NCBI GenBank assembly: GCA_037833965.1
Contig: AP031352.1
Location: 6,552,501-6,616,500 of the forward strand
DNA length: 64,000 nt
Source: Marchantia polymorpha subsp. ruderalis
Lineage: Eukaryota > Streptophyta > Marchantiopsida > Marchantiales > Marchantiaceae
Direction of reading: 5' to 3'
How positions within the stretch are numbered: position 1 is the first letter of the stretch; each line of letters opens with the position of its first letter. The notes below the pieces were generated by a model. The model was not told the origin of the DNA and did no database searches. It saw nothing but the letters and a program-made list of their open reading frames with translations. A program made the translations under genes and the position numbers. Of the stretch, positions 46,441-60,288 are shown piece after piece.

Positions 46441-49400
46441 GCAACAAACTGATTTTGGGTCTTTTAGGGCCACTGCCAGAGAGCGATGTCATGAAACGTG
46501 ATCAAATTAGTGTGCATATGAATGTTCGGGAGGTTGACATGGCTATCATGAAGTTGACTTGGGTACACATCTGAGAGAATTTCAGCTGGATATATAGTGA
46601 ATGTATAGTGAAAATAAATAAATATATAAAATAAAATAAAAACATGAACTACATTGTTATGATAGAATATTTCTTAATTGAAAATGTAGAATGTAATCCT
46701 GATCAAAGGAAAAAGATAATTTGTCACTTAACATCATTGACACATGTGAAAAACTGTACTTCATTGTCTTACCTTAAACTAAGAGATCTGTTTTCTAACA
46801 GATAATTGTTTCTAGTTATAAGATTTAAATCTATTTTTTCTAGAAAAATTATTGTATTCATTTTAATTTAGTTCAAACACACAAAGAAAGATAAGATAAA
46901 AATAGTCTGCTTTGTATTTTCATATTGAAATATATTATTTTCTTACATTATGACCATCAAAAAATATTTTCGTTCACTTATAAGACCAATTAACAAAAAA
47001 AAGGATATATAATTATCATCTTATGGGAAAAAAAATTCAATCTAGATACCAATATATCTTTTAAAAGTCATGAACGTAGAAGCTAAAAAAGAAAAAATGA
47101 ACACACAAGTCAAAAATTGTTTTTTATGAAAATTTATATTTATGATAATCTACAATAAGAAAATTTGAAATCAATTTATGAAAAATAATAATTTGGATGA
47201 AACTAAATTTTTTTGCATCTAACATAAGTCGAAGCTCACAATACAATTACAGAGATTTGTATCAAAATTTATTGCAAATTTTTGAAGATGATCATAACAT
47301 AAAATCAACAAAACAAAGACTCTAATATTTTGTTGAAATGAATTTTTGTTTACAAGTGAAATCCATCTATAGATTTTCTTTTCATTGACTGAATTATAAG
47401 TGAGATTTACGAGTAAAATTTTCAAATTTAAGAATAAATTTGTTTTCTTTTAATTTTTTCTGCTCTCTTATTGCTACTGATTATCTTGAATGTACACACA
47501 CATATATTTTAGACTGTATTTTTTTTGGAATAAATTCACATCGTCCAAAGTCATTATATATTGAAACAGAAGTGTTCATAGCTAAAAGTTAAGGAAAGTG
47601 TATAAATTGAGTTTCATAATCAAATGGGAAAACATGACGCAATCACAGGGATACCATGAAATGAAATATTGCATAATGATTCACAAACATGAAGAAAATT
47701 TTTGAAGTCCAACCTCAAGAAAATAACGAAGCGTGCTAGCACGATTTCTAAAAGGCTTCAAAACAATTTACGACCACATTTTCTTCTTCAGCCTCATTAC
47801 GCTTGTAAACTTTTGTGAAGAGTTTGACCATGTACTCTTGGGACGTATCCATAAATAAGGTCATTTAATGTGAACAATATAAATATCTACCAATATAGAA
47901 ATTATTGAGGTGAAAGGAATAATTTGCCCGTTTCTAGTAGCCTGGTCCTTGAATAGTGGTTGTCTGATCCTTCTCGTCTCTGACTAAAAAAACTTCTTCC
48001 AGGATTTGTAGAATATAAATCTCTCACCAACTGCACATGGAAGCTTTGGTCATTCTGCAAAGCCAATGATATCGACCACATATGATTCACACAACATTGA
48101 ATGACAATAAACAGAGGCCAAGTGGGTAACCAAAGATGAAGGGATGACCCATCATGCCGTACAAGGGAGAAACCTTAACACTAGTGTGTCTGTCACATCA
48201 ATCGGAAACACTGAACTGTCTTGCATTGTGCAACTAATCAAGACAACTTGCACATTCCTGTCAATGGAAACGACTGCCGAGTAAGGACTACAACTATTCG
48301 GAACTATTCGAGTTCGTACTGGGATACGAAAGCAACACTAAGCACTGAATCAAAGTTTCTTGAATCGTCATACATTAAACATCCTATGTTCATGATATAA
48401 TTTTTTCAAGTGTTACATACCTGGTTAGAGGAACGAGGATGTATGAAGCACTCGTTGCGGGCGACCCGTGCATCATCGCCGAAGCACCTTTGCAGATGAC
48501 GTTTATCAGAGGTTACATCTCCCTAAAAAGTAGATGATAGAATTAGACGAATTCATACAATTCGAACATAATTTTCTGCTCATTAAACATCTTGCAAAAT
48601 AGGGTTAGATTAGCAGAAAAAAGACGCCGATTTTGATATCGATCGATGCTTACTCATGCTACTCTGCGAACGAAAGATTTAAATTAATCCCTAGAACTTG
48701 AATGAGAATTATTACTACAGCTAACTGTTCCCGTCGTGCAATGTCTACAGATTCTAGATTTTCTCGTACCCTTGATAGGAACGAAAACAAAGTTGGTCCA
48801 AGATTGAGATTAATGAAGAAAGTATATCCCGAATTTAGTGCACCGCCAGATATAACCAACTCGGAAGTTGTGAAGGCACCTCATCTACATCAATCACTCT
48901 GGCGCAGATAGAGGCTGAGTTGAAAGAATAGAGAATCAAGAGGTGTATGGCAAAATTTGTCACGAGAATTATACGCAGTACATAACGTAATTCTGTCCAC
49001 AGCAGGCACAATCAGCGTTCTCAACGCGTCGAAGGCTGCACTTGGAATCGTAATTGTCTCAAATCAAGAGACAGTTATCCAAAATGTCACAGGATATTGT
49101 GTCATCTTCATACTCTAATCTAGGGGCGACAGTAGTAGAAGACACGAGACACAGGATTCTTAATTCATGAGGCAAATGAAAATTTTCTGCGCTAGAATGT
49201 AAATTGGAGGGTTGACAGTTTACAATGGAGGTCTTGGGAACAGCGGCGGATGAGGAGAGCCTGTGAAAATTTTCACAATGAACAGTCAAAATTGTTCAGT
49301 ACTGGTGAGTGTGGACACTGACTAGGCCTTTCGACCAGACGGTGCTTTAGCTGGTGGTGAATTATTATCTATGTACAGAGGCAGCTTTTCTTCCTTTGAA

Positions 49401-49617
49401 GTATATAATTTCCATAATCTGTGGAGGAATCTTGAATCCAACTGTGAAGCTATCGTCTCTTAAACTTGAGAGGTGGCGATCGTTTCGTGGTGCTCATTTG
49501 AGAGTGAGAAGAGATTGTTCAATTCAAAACACTAAATGCTATCGCTGACTTGCAGGCTGAGTAGGGGACGCCTTTGGTTACCAACAATATTCCGAATTCT
49601 TGTTGATTACTGATCCT
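46441..49617. other. Intergenic stretch upstream of SHPRH
   Basis: AT-rich to about 47700, then mixed. A short protein-like frame at about 48441-48539 (MYEALVAGDPCIIAEAPL) and a 69-codon frame at 48702-48911 have no recognised family. The last few hundred bases should hold the SHPRH promoter and 5' UTR. A tcgctgacttgcag acceptor-like site at 49555 could end a 5' UTR intron. Confidence 0.5.
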
Positions 49618-52600
49618 ATGGCTAGACGGAAACAAGCAAGGCCCAGCAGGAACGGGCGAGTGACTGCTGAGGAAGATGAAGATGAAGCTTTACAGGCTCA
49701 TGCTCCTGATGGAAATTGCCCGATTTCAGATGGTGTCGAAGAGGTCCAAGCTCCTCCTCGGAAGAAACGGGTTCGAAGAGATGCTCCTAGTGAACCTGAA
49801 ACGAAGGAAATGCTGTGGAGAAGCATGATTTTACCTGAACTCTCTGGGAAGGAAGTTGCCGAGATTAATTTGTTAAATATAAGGGCAACCAAGCAACTTG
49901 AAACCAAAGATGTTTTGGAAGATTTGCCCTTTAGAGTCAGAATAGAGTGGAGAAATGAAGACAGTAGGTGCGGGGGTAACTTCAAGGAGATGCCCATAAG
50001 TGATTTGAAAATTCAGATTGTAGCGTACTCTGAAGCAAAATATTTAGATGGTGGAAACAATGGCTTCACAGCAGCACCTAACCAGTCTGAAGAGATTGCT
50101 TTCAATACTGAACGGGATGAAGTTCTCTCTGGGGAAGTAGATGGTTCAAACGCAACTTTATCTGCTCTCGTTTATCTGATCGAACATGAGTACATTACTC
50201 TGAGGCCTGCCTCTTGTTTGACATCTGGTGCATTGCCCAGTTCCACACATACTCTGCCAAGTCGGATGAGGATTGTCATAAGTGAGAAAGCTTTTACAAA
50301 CGCTGGAAAATATGTGAGAAGAAAGAAGAAGGCTCTTCAGACAATCATGTGCTGGTTAAGGCCGGAGATTCATTCTCTCAGTGGGATTAGAAAGTTGTCC
50401 GAGGAAGCAATAGCAGAAAGCCATGGCAGAGGAATTGACATGAAGAAGCAGACGTTCGACCCTACTGCTCTGTATGAAGCCGTTAAGCCTTCTCGGTGAG
50501 CTGTCTACCCTCCAAACTGAGAATAATTGTTTCCTGCGCGTTTTTTTGCGTTTTGGAGAGTGTTCTAACACAATTGTCCTATAATTTTCAGCACTGAACA
50601 AACTGAGGAAATGAGTTTCTCCCAACTTGTTCCAAAGCTTAGACCATATCAGCGTGAAGCAGCATTGTGGATGGTCCAGCGAGAGAAGGGCTACGGGGAA
50701 ATGGTGTGTTCATCACCTGATGAGTTCGAGGATACCACAGATGCTTACGCCAGTTCTTCTGCATCCACATCTGCAATTGGAAAATGGAATCCTGATATGC
50801 ATCCTTTATGGCTTGCTGTGAAACCAATTGATGGGGCTTCTGACTTTTACTACAATCCTCTCAGGTACACCTTTCTATCCTTAACCTAAGTCCGGTTTGA
50901 AGATGGTGATACATGAATGTGAATGCTTCCCGTAGCACAGAGTAATGGAATCATTGTGTCGCTGAGTAAAGTTCTCTGAGATCCCATCGTATATAGATAG
51001 CGTACAATAGGCATCACAAGAGAATATACAATTTACAGAGAGAAGGGGTTGCTCGATTGCAGAGAGAAGGGAACACTGGTAACGGAGAGAGCGATACGAT
51101 TGTTCCCTTCTTCAGATGCCAAGGTGTGCATTTATGTTCAGAAAAGTCCCAAAAGAGTGTCATTATCCTTCTGTGGCTTTCGGTGGCTTGTAGTAGTTAT
51201 TCAAATCCCTGAATTGTTCAGCCGTATAGGTTGCTGCAAGGCATCGTTGAAAGCCAACGTTTGTAGTAAATGGAGGTTTGGGATAGGTTTTATTATGCTG
51301 TAAGAGCAAGCACCTTCTTCTGTTGTCTTTTCAAGGGCCCAAGGCCGGTTCTTTACTCCTGTACTTAGTTCTTGGTCAATTGACTGTGTACCTGCACATT
51401 ATCTTCCAGTCCTGTCTTTTACTAACCAGAAATGGACGAGAATATTTGCGTTTCAATCTCTGTTCTCCTTTTCAGCTGACTTCTTCGCATACTACTGCCT
51501 AATCCTTTCAAGTGAATTCTATAGCCTTCTGTCGACAGTGTGAAATGTGATTCTGTGTTGTGAGACATCAGCTATTATGCAAATTGTACAGAATATTACA
51601 TAACTGATTGCTAATCTTGAACTCATTATCTCTGGTTATAGCTCAAGTTCGCAATGTTTGCTTTTCTGTTATCACTCGTATGATATGAGTGGACTTGACT
51701 GTTGGCAGAAAATATTCCTCGGGACCAGAACTGTGAGAGGAAGAGACTGGGCCCTCTGAACCTGTAGTTTTCGAAGCCTCAAGTGTTCTCCCCGAGAAAA
51801 GAGGGAAAAATCGAATTTCAGATCTGATCTCTCCATGGCCACGTTATACCCAGATACCGTGGTCTTGATACTAATCCGTATCTCCGTCTGATTTTCAGTG
51901 GTGTCCTTTCGACGGAGCCGGGTGACTTTGTGTCTTACGTTCGTGGCGGAATCCTAGCAGGTACATCTTCTGATATGATTTGAATCTAGTGTCGGAAGTT
52001 CTCTTTGAAGGTTTCGTTTTCACCTTCAGTTACACTATGCATAGTAAACCTCTCAATGTCATTTCTAGGTACTTGCAAGATGTGTTTCTCGAGCTTTACG
52101 TCTGCTTGAGTCAGTGTCAGCGTTTTGTTCCCACTATTGCGAGATTGTAAAATCAACCGTAAGATACTGCTATTTACAACCATTAAAAGTTTTGTACCTT
52201 CACTTTTATGAAATTGATATTGCTCATTCACGTAGTTGAGTTTTATCTAACATGTCGATTTAGTCCTATAAGTCTACTGCTATTGCAAAATTGTGTACAG
52301 AAATTTTGCAGTCTAATTTGAACTTGACTTCGAAACATCTGCAGATGAAATGGGTCTTGGTAAGACGGTTGAACTGCTGGCATGCATACTGTCAAACCCT
52401 AACAAGGATTTGCCTACACCAACTCCTTCAGAGAGAGCTAGGAAGGACTTGCAGGACACCTTGTTAAAACGCAAGGTTAGAAGACTCGAATGTGTATGTG
52501 GATCCGCTGAAGAAGAAGAGTATGAGGATTCTTGTGTGAAATGCGTTATTTGTGATGCTTGGCAACACTCAACATGTGTGGCCCATAAGAAGCCGACGGA

Positions 52601-55600
52601 GCAGTCAGCAGGACAGTGGAACGAGGAAAGCAGCAAGACAGAATCTAAAAGCAAAGGAACTGGAGCTCAAAGCAGATGCACGAAGATGAGAAGTAAACTA
52701 AGAGAAAACAACAATGATATTTTATCAACAGGAAATAAGTTCGTCTGTGGGACGTGTGCGGAGCTTATTGCTAGAGTGGAAGTAGAAGATTCTGGAGCTA
52801 CTCTAATTGTATGCCCAACACCCATCTTGCAACAATGGCAGGAAGAGATATTACGGTATGTCATCCATTCGTTTCGTCTGCGAAATCTTCGTTTCTAGTT
52901 CTTGAGCAGAGAATGATATGAGTTGGTATATTGTTAATATTATATCTTCTAAACTTCTTGCTACATATAAAAGCTATTGGTATTCACTCATATCTTTCAA
53001 CTAATCTCGTACTCCAGCCACACAAATCCAAGCTCTCTGCGGGTCATTGTCTACGAAGGTGTTGGAAAAGGAGCCAAGATCATAAGAAGTACGACAAAAG
53101 GTTGCCCGTTTTTGAAGATTGTTTCTGCTCATGACCTTGCTGCGGCAGACATAGTCTTGACGACCTATGACACGCTTAGGTCAGATTTGTCTCATGACGC
53201 AGATGAGACTCAGAGCGTCAAGCGATCGTTGCGGTATCTAAAAAGGTTAGAGACTATGATAACAAGAATTTAGAACTGTTCTGTTCTGATTTGCATTGCG
53301 CATCTGATTTTGAGTTGCAGATAGACTTTTGGCACATCACGTTTCATCTTGTTTTTTGGAATTTGGACCATATGGCTTTCCTACATTGTATTCGTCGCCC
53401 TGGTTTAACCTGAAATTACATTGCTATGACTTGATCAGGTTCCCAGTGATACCAACACCTCTGACAAGATTAAAGTGGTGGAGGGTTTGCTTGGACGAGG
53501 CACAGATGGTAGAGAGTACCACTACGAGGGCCACAGAGATGGCTTTGCTTCTAAAAGCTCAAAATCGTTGGTGCGTCAGTGGCACACCCATACAACGTGG
53601 TCTGGATGATATATTTGGACTTCTCAAGTTCCTGCAGGCTAAACCTTTTCACGAGTATCAACACTGGAGTCAAGTACTGCAGCAGCCATACGAAGTAATA
53701 AACTTTCCGTTCTTAGAAATCAGATTTGAGCTTAGGAAATGAGACCATTGGGAAAGAATTTAGTCAGGGTTCGTAAAGGCAGCACAAAGACCACGGTAGT
53801 CCAGTAGACAGATATGTTCTCTTCACATTTAACATCTGTTATCTTAATAAGAGATATATTTTTTGTGTACAGGCTGGTGATCCATGGGCCATCCAGTTTC
53901 TCCACAGATTCTTAAGAATGTTCATGTGGCGCTTATCGAAGACGGATGTTGAAGATGAGTTGAACCTTCCAAAGCAAAAGGAAGACGTCACATGGCTTCA
54001 GTTTACACCCTTAGAATTATTTTATTATCAAGAACAACTTAAGAATTGCGCTGTTAAGTCGAAGGATGTTATCAGCAAATACCGGAAGCAGAAAGCTACC
54101 AGCTTGGACAATGCAGATACACCTTTACCGCAGTCAGAGGCAGTAATATTATCGAGGGCATTGCTTCAGTTGCGACAGGCATGTTGTCATCCGCAAGTGG
54201 GTTCTTTGAAGCAATCCAAACCAATGACCATGGATGAAACATTGCAGGCAAGAAACTCATTGGCCATACTAACATACATCGGTCTCAGTACTTTGTCGTA
54301 TTCTTTCTAGTCCGATTCATCAATTGCGCAGATGGCAGTGTCTTGAGGATAGATTAAGATAGATTAAGATATCCGTTTTTCCTGAATGTGTGATGTTCTC
54401 ATTCATCGTACTTTTGCAGGACTTGCTAGAAGAGCAGAGACAAACAGCTGAAGTACATCAAAGGCAACTGATCGGTGCTTGGAACGGATTGGCTGCACTT
54501 AGCATAATTGAGAATGACATGAGTAAAGCGAAAAGTTTATACAGGGAAGCGTTGACGTTGATTGACAAGAACCAAGCTGAAGTTCATGTGGATCCCTTAC
54601 AAAAGTTGCATATTCTGCACAACTTAGCAGGGATTGTGAATGCGCCTGGTAGTAATGAAACTCGTACTCTGAGGGATGATCTTCTGACAAAACAGTGTGA
54701 GGAGATCAGATCCAAGTATTCCGGGTCGTTTGTTACTAAGCTTCAAATTGAAAAAGAGAAATATGAACAAGCACAACACCAAGTAAGATGATCAACTAGA
54801 TTAACAAGTCTTCTTTCCACCTTTACCGCTTTTATCACTTTTACAGCTTACTGTCTATTCGGTCCACTAAGTATCCACTACTTTATGTCCATTATGTGAC
54901 CAGTACAATACTCATCTGACTTCTCTGAACACCATTAAGTCTGAGCTCAAGAGCTACTTCGAACATCCCATTCTTATCTGTTAAAATACAAACTTTCTCC
55001 ATACTTTTTCCATGAGACGATTCTGGAAAGTCTGGATAATAGTAACAGTCTTTTCTTGGTCAAACTATTCGGTAGTTGCAGGATAGAGTAATATCCTGCT
55101 CTTGGCTGATGCTCTCAGTTAGAAAGATTTGATCATACACTGCATTTACTTCGGCTTCGAAACATCTAACTGAATGTCTTTTTCAGGTTTTTGAAGCCAA
55201 CAAAGCCTGTGAGGAGTCTGGAGGAACTGACTGGTGGTTGGAGGTGCTGTCTCTAGCTGAACAACGTAGTGACGGAGGACGCGAACTGGTCGGGAAGATA
55301 AAATGTCACTTCTTGGAGAGTGGGAATTCTAAGCGCGGTCGGCTCGAAAATGCATCAAGCCTTACTCACAGGTTCTTTTTCGACCGCGTCCGCTGGTTTT
55401 CATGTGGAGAGTAATCATAAGACTTGTACTATCTATTAATATTCAGACTGTGGATAACTCATGAAGAAGTATTTTATGTATGGTGACATATCAATTTATG
55501 TGATACATGTTCAAGGAAATTTTTTTTAGTGGATTGTTGCATTGCAGGTTCCGCGACATATCTGGCCTCAAATTTGTGTTGCAGGGAGAACTTCTTGCCA

Positions 55601-58600
55601 TTCAAGAAAAGAGGGAGAAAGTTACAAAACAGCTCAAGGCTCTGGACAATATGATGATGAATCTAACGGCCGAATATGCTGAACGCCATGCCAATTGTAA
55701 AATTCATTCAGAAGAGAAAGGAGACCCTTGCGATCACTGTCTGATTGAGAATGTATTCCAAGAATATGAGAATAGACTACTGCTCTTGAGGACATTATCA
55801 GGAAAAGCTGATGGAATTATATTAGCGGAAGAAGCTATTTTTGCCCAGAATAAAATTGCTGCGCAAAGAAGAATTTTTAGACCTAATGTGGATTCCACTA
55901 TTGAGTACAATGCAGCGGGCAGAAGTACCCGAGATTCCAATGCGATTCAATCACAGGTAATTCTCATACACTGAATTCTGTTGCACCAGTTGATTAGGAT
56001 GTCTTCCAGCTGCATCACCAGCTGTGCCCGGTAATTAGTGTATATGTAAAATGGGAGGCTGAGTTTTAAAGCTTACGTAGTTTCGTATGGAGATTTAGAC
56101 TTACAGCCACTCACTTCTTGTTCCTGTTTCAGAACACTCTTGTTTAGAGTTAGCGGTTTGCAACGGTTAGCATCATCATAGTGGTGCTTGCCTTTTCTTA
56201 GAAATTGTACTGGAGAGATGTCATTGTGTAGTCTCTCTTTGATACTTTTTCATAAATTTTATTTTTTTTATTTACTCACTTTTTTTTACACTTTTGGGGT
56301 TTTCCTTTAATTCAAATATCTTTCTTTTTGGGTCCAAATCTTCTTTTTCAGGTGATATGGGCACCGTCAGAAACAGAGGAAATTTTATCTCTCATAAAGA
56401 CGTATGCAAAATTTTCCGGATTGAGACAACGTGATGCTTCTAAGAAGCATCTACAAATGTTTGAGGTGCTAAGCCTGTACTTCATCTTTCTTGTTACAAT
56501 TCCTCGGCATATCCGACAATCTTGCATTTTACAATAATTTTCGCTCTAGCAGTCAGAGCTGATTTTTTTGCACTGAACTTTCAGTTAAGGTCAAGTCTGG
56601 ACTGACGGTTTCATGTATACAAAGCTGCTGGTATCTAATACAACCACTGTTGTAGTCCAGACCTTAAGGAAAGAGTACGGACAAATGCGGAAATGGGTAA
56701 CCTCTCAAAGGGATTTTCTCCATGCTTTTGATGAATTGAACATGGCTACCATCCGCCTGAATCTGCAAGTCTTAGGGGAAAAGCCGGAGACTGCGTTAGA
56801 AAAAATGGTTAAAGTTTCAATTGAAGAGGTCCCCTTCAGGAAGATGGAGCTAGAGATGGAAAGAGATGAAGCAAAGAAGGGCCTCTCAAATGCTGAAGGA
56901 GCTATTAGATTTCTCAAGGTACACGCTATACGACAAATATGTGACCCTTCTCTTGATTGTCTAAACGTTCCGGACACAAATTCGTTATTTCTGATGGATG
57001 AAAGAACTATTATTCTCTTACTTACGATCTATATCTTTACGCGATCTAGGGCCAATCATCAAGACGCCGACAAGGAGATCCACATGTAGTCAACGTAGGA
57101 TGTGCTTCACAGGAAGTTGCCAACGTGATAGAATTGGACCGCGAAGAGGAAGAGTTTTGTCAAATCTGCTGGCAGAAGTTTCATTCACAAGAGGGGGTTC
57201 TATCTTCTAAGCAAAAGTCAGTAGGGCATCGGATGATCCTACTGTGTGGGCATCTGATGTGCGAAAATTGTAAGCAACTTAGTCCCGATCTCACTTTCTA
57301 TCTTAAGCGAAAAGTTTTTATTTCTTTGTCATTCAGTTCAAATATCACTGGTGTTCTTCTGTTGTTTCCAAGAAAAAAACATTAACTTAGTCCTGTGAGA
57401 TTTCTGAAAGAGAATTGTCTTTATCCTCCTAGCGCTGACATAAGTGGATGTTTTTAATCTAAATATTATTATTTTTCTTTCTTTTATAGGCTGCATACAG
57501 CTGATTGGAAGGACGCCACTTCCTGCCAATGGGAAGGACGAAAAATGTATCCCTTGTCCTCAGTGCCGACAGAGAACGGATTTGTCCAAAATTAAACGGG
57601 TAATGGATGATAGTGACAGAAACAATTTGGCGGTGCAAGGCGGTCATTTTACCGATTCCTCTAGAGATACGGAAGAATCTCAAATCACTGTGAAAGGAGA
57701 TTACGGTACTAAGGTAAGACGGTTGAGACTAGTGCTTTCTTTAGGGACTTATCTGATTTCAAACTGGCGATATTCAGACTGCACTTACGCTTTATTTTTT
57801 CTATCCGTTGTGGATAACAATCACTTTGTGGTATTATTACGTCACAACGTTCGGTGTGAAGACAGTTGATTCGATGTATCGGTTGGCAATGTTTCAATGT
57901 CTGGAACTGTTGAATGTTACATTTACAATATAGTCGACGTCCACGACATTGCTTTGTAGCTTTTAACACGTCCTTCAGTTCTCGTAGTTCATATCTCAAA
58001 CATAGTAAACATTTGCCTTCTAGTCTCCGTTTCAGGTATCTTCTTAGTGGTGTGTACGTTAGCCTCAGATATTCTTCAACATCTTTCCTTCTTAACATTC
58101 TCAAAGTTTCCAATTATATCCTAAGATCCCTCGGCTCTGGATCATCTCTGAATCCGTTTGAATCAAATCTTCACATCACAAACTTGACAATTTGCCTCTT
58201 ATGATAACATAGTCACGTCACTTGACTTTGGGATTTTCTGATAACTAACCTACTTGTTCATTTAGGTCAAGTCCTTCATAAACAGAGCCCTTAGTGTTAG
58301 ATTGTAGCCCTGTGGGCATAGACTGCCGAATTTTTAGCTATTTTCTACTTATAAAACAACGCCTTGATCTTCGAATTCGTCACCACGAGATCCCTTCTAT
58401 TCCCTTCTATTCTTGGAAATGTTTTCCCTAATCCTTCGTTTTGTTGATGATGCAGTTGGGGACCCGAAGGTCCCCAACTGCAATCATTGTTCTTCGTACA
58501 TGTACATGCAACAGTTTTCTTCAATTTGATGTTGTTTTGGGTCACTCAGCTTCAGTTCCGTTTCTGAACATAACTGAAGCATAAGCAATCAGTAAGTAGG

Positions 58601-60288
58601 AAGATAACTACAGCCCGCATGAGTTTGATTCTAGCTCGCATTTTCAACTGAATAACTTGCCGGTTCACTTCGTTACTCTCCTGTTTCACCAGAGCCATCT
58701 CTTTATTGATGCTGCTGCTAACCCGTCTGTTTACCCACTCGATCCCAAAAGCAATCCTCCAGGCTTAATTTTGGAATCTTCCTTCTCTTTATTCTAGTTT
58801 TGTGATCGTAAGACTGGTTATTATGTTTCCTATGAGCCTTCGTGTTTTTCAACGTCGGATTCGAAGTCTTTCTCAAGTATACTGAAACGTAAGCATTTGA
58901 TTGATACCTGAGGCATGATTTGTAATTACACCTGCTTCTGTACAAGTGAATCCTCAGGGGAGTTGATGACTTCTTGGGGTAGCAGGAGCAGGTTGATGCA
59001 CGCCCAACCGTGTCAATTACAGGCTCTGGATTCTTACTCTCTAGGATGTACACTTGCACTGTCGTTCGTGGATGCCTTCGTTGTTCCTGCTGAACTCATC
59101 TCTTCAGCTTCGATGCTGACTGTTCGGCCGTTTGCTCATTTCTTGCACAATTTCTGTTGTGGATGATATTTCCTCCAGCTTGATTTATGTAGTTGTTCAG
59201 CCCTACGGTCTCCTCCACATGCATAATTTTGCTGTATTGGGATCCTCATGCTTCAAAATAAAATGTCAATGAAGCTTAAGTAGCACCAGATCAGAGACAG
59301 GCACATTACTAAATGCAGGAATGGGCCATCGGTTGTACAGATAACGGCCATAGTGCGGAGGATGAAGTTGGTGACATCAAAAGATCCACAGGTCAAGGTG
59401 CTCATTTTTTCCACCTGGCAAGACGTGCTAGAAGTTATTGGGCATGCTCTCAAAGAAAACGGAATACGCTCTGCTCGCGTGAAGGGCAGCAAGTAAGTTA
59501 TATCCAGCGTTCGGGATTTAGCTTCTCTTCGCTATCATTCAAAGTTAGGATAGATGGATTCATGTTTGGGACTAACAATTTCCTGGTTCCACAGTTTACA
59601 GAAGGCGCTCCAAGAATTTAGAGGCTTACCAGAAGCAAAAATATTAAATTCCAGACGACAAAGCTCCAATTTAACTCTAGACGGACCTATTCAAGCATTC
59701 TTGCTGCCATTCAATGTTGGTGGTAATGGACTGAATTTAGTTGAAGCCCAACACGTTATTTTAGTAGAACCCTTGCCAAACCCTGGAGTTGAGGCCCAGG
59801 CTATCAATAGAGTTCATCGAATCGGTCAAAGTCGCCCAACATTTGTACATCGTTTCATTGTAAGTGCACTTAAACCTTTTTAAGATCAAGCTGAAATTGA
59901 TTTATTGGAAATTCCTTTAAGTTCATTCTTATTCAAAAAAATTTGATATGCTCAACTTGCAACTTTAGTAACTTACATTACTTTGCACTTCTAATTGCAG
60001 GTAAGTGAATCGGTCGAACAGAGCTTGTATGAAATGGGCAGAAAACAAACAGACATTTCAAAACTTCCTCCATCTAGGAACTGGAATCGGAACCCTTTTG
60101 AATATACTGATATCACCTCTGTATTTGATCTATTTTCCGGGGCATTGGCCGACGTTGAAGAGGGTGCATCATCAGGAGGTCCTCATTCTTTGGATAATAC
60201 GAGGAACATCTCTCCCACAGAAGCCGCAGGAGCAGCAGCAGAGGCTAGACGCAACGCAAATTTAGCTCTGGAAGTTCCTCAGATTTAA
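49618..60288 (+). CDS. SHPRH: SHPRH homologue: SNF2-family ATPase with PHD and RING fingers (E3 ubiquitin ligase)
   Basis: I read 17 coding exons that join in frame to 1686 codons: 49618-50495, 50592-50864, 51899-51960, 52345-52855, 53018-53245, 53439-53694, 53873-54247, 54420-54782, 55187-55371, 55548-55956, 56352-56465, 56661-56918, 57050-57269, 57490-57713, 59341-59492, 59595-59859, 60001-60288. The start is the first ATG after an in-frame TGA at 49558. Landmarks: basic nuclear signal (about 48-54); Walker A DEMGLGKT (405-412); PHD finger inserted after it (C454, C456, C471, C474, H479, C482, C539, C542); DEAQ box (670-673); a TPR-like segment in exon 8; RING (C1341, C1344, C1370, H1372, C1375, C1378, C1400, C1403); motif VI VHRIGQ (1576-1581). 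In human and yeast relatives (SHPRH, Rad5) this architecture polyubiquitinates PCNA during damage tolerance; in plants the role is less clear. No linker-histone domain was recognised. Confidence 0.93.
50865..51898 (+). other. SHPRH intron 2 (1034 bp)
   Basis: Bounded by CAG/GTACAC and ttttcag. The 84-codon frame at 51049-51303 inside it has no recognisable domain and is not needed to join the exons. Confidence 0.8.
54248..54419 (+). other. SHPRH intron 7, a GC-AG intron
   Basis: The donor reads CAG/GCAAGA rather than GT, and the acceptor is cttttgcag. No GT donor nearby keeps the frame and the family sequence (TMDETLQ joined to DLLEEQ). The rest of the donor fits the strong consensus usual for the minor GC-AG class. 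Confidence 0.75.
57714..59340 (+). other. SHPRH intron 14 (1627 bp), the longest of the gene
   Basis: It separates the exon finishing the RING region from the first helicase C-domain exon. Short frames of about 80-130 codons occur on both strands without a domain. It contains the perfect hairpin at 58451-58482. Confidence 0.8.
58451..58482. other. Perfect hairpin with 14-bp GC-rich arms and CGAA loop
   Basis: tgcagttggggacc pairs exactly with 58469-58482 across cgaa. With one bulged base the pairing continues for several more bases outward (gatga/tcatt). It lies in the sense strand of the longest SHPRH intron. Confidence 0.85.

Noticed and set aside
51049..51303. 84-codon frame inside SHPRH intron 2 as an extra exon
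   Set aside because: The flanking exons already join in frame, giving the expected FYYNPLSGVLS sequence, and the frame has no SHPRH-like content.
7017..60288. A functional link between the PIP box of the pogo relic and SHPRH (whose relatives modify PCNA)
   Set aside because: They are about 42 kb apart, one is a dead transposon, and nothing in the sequence connects them.
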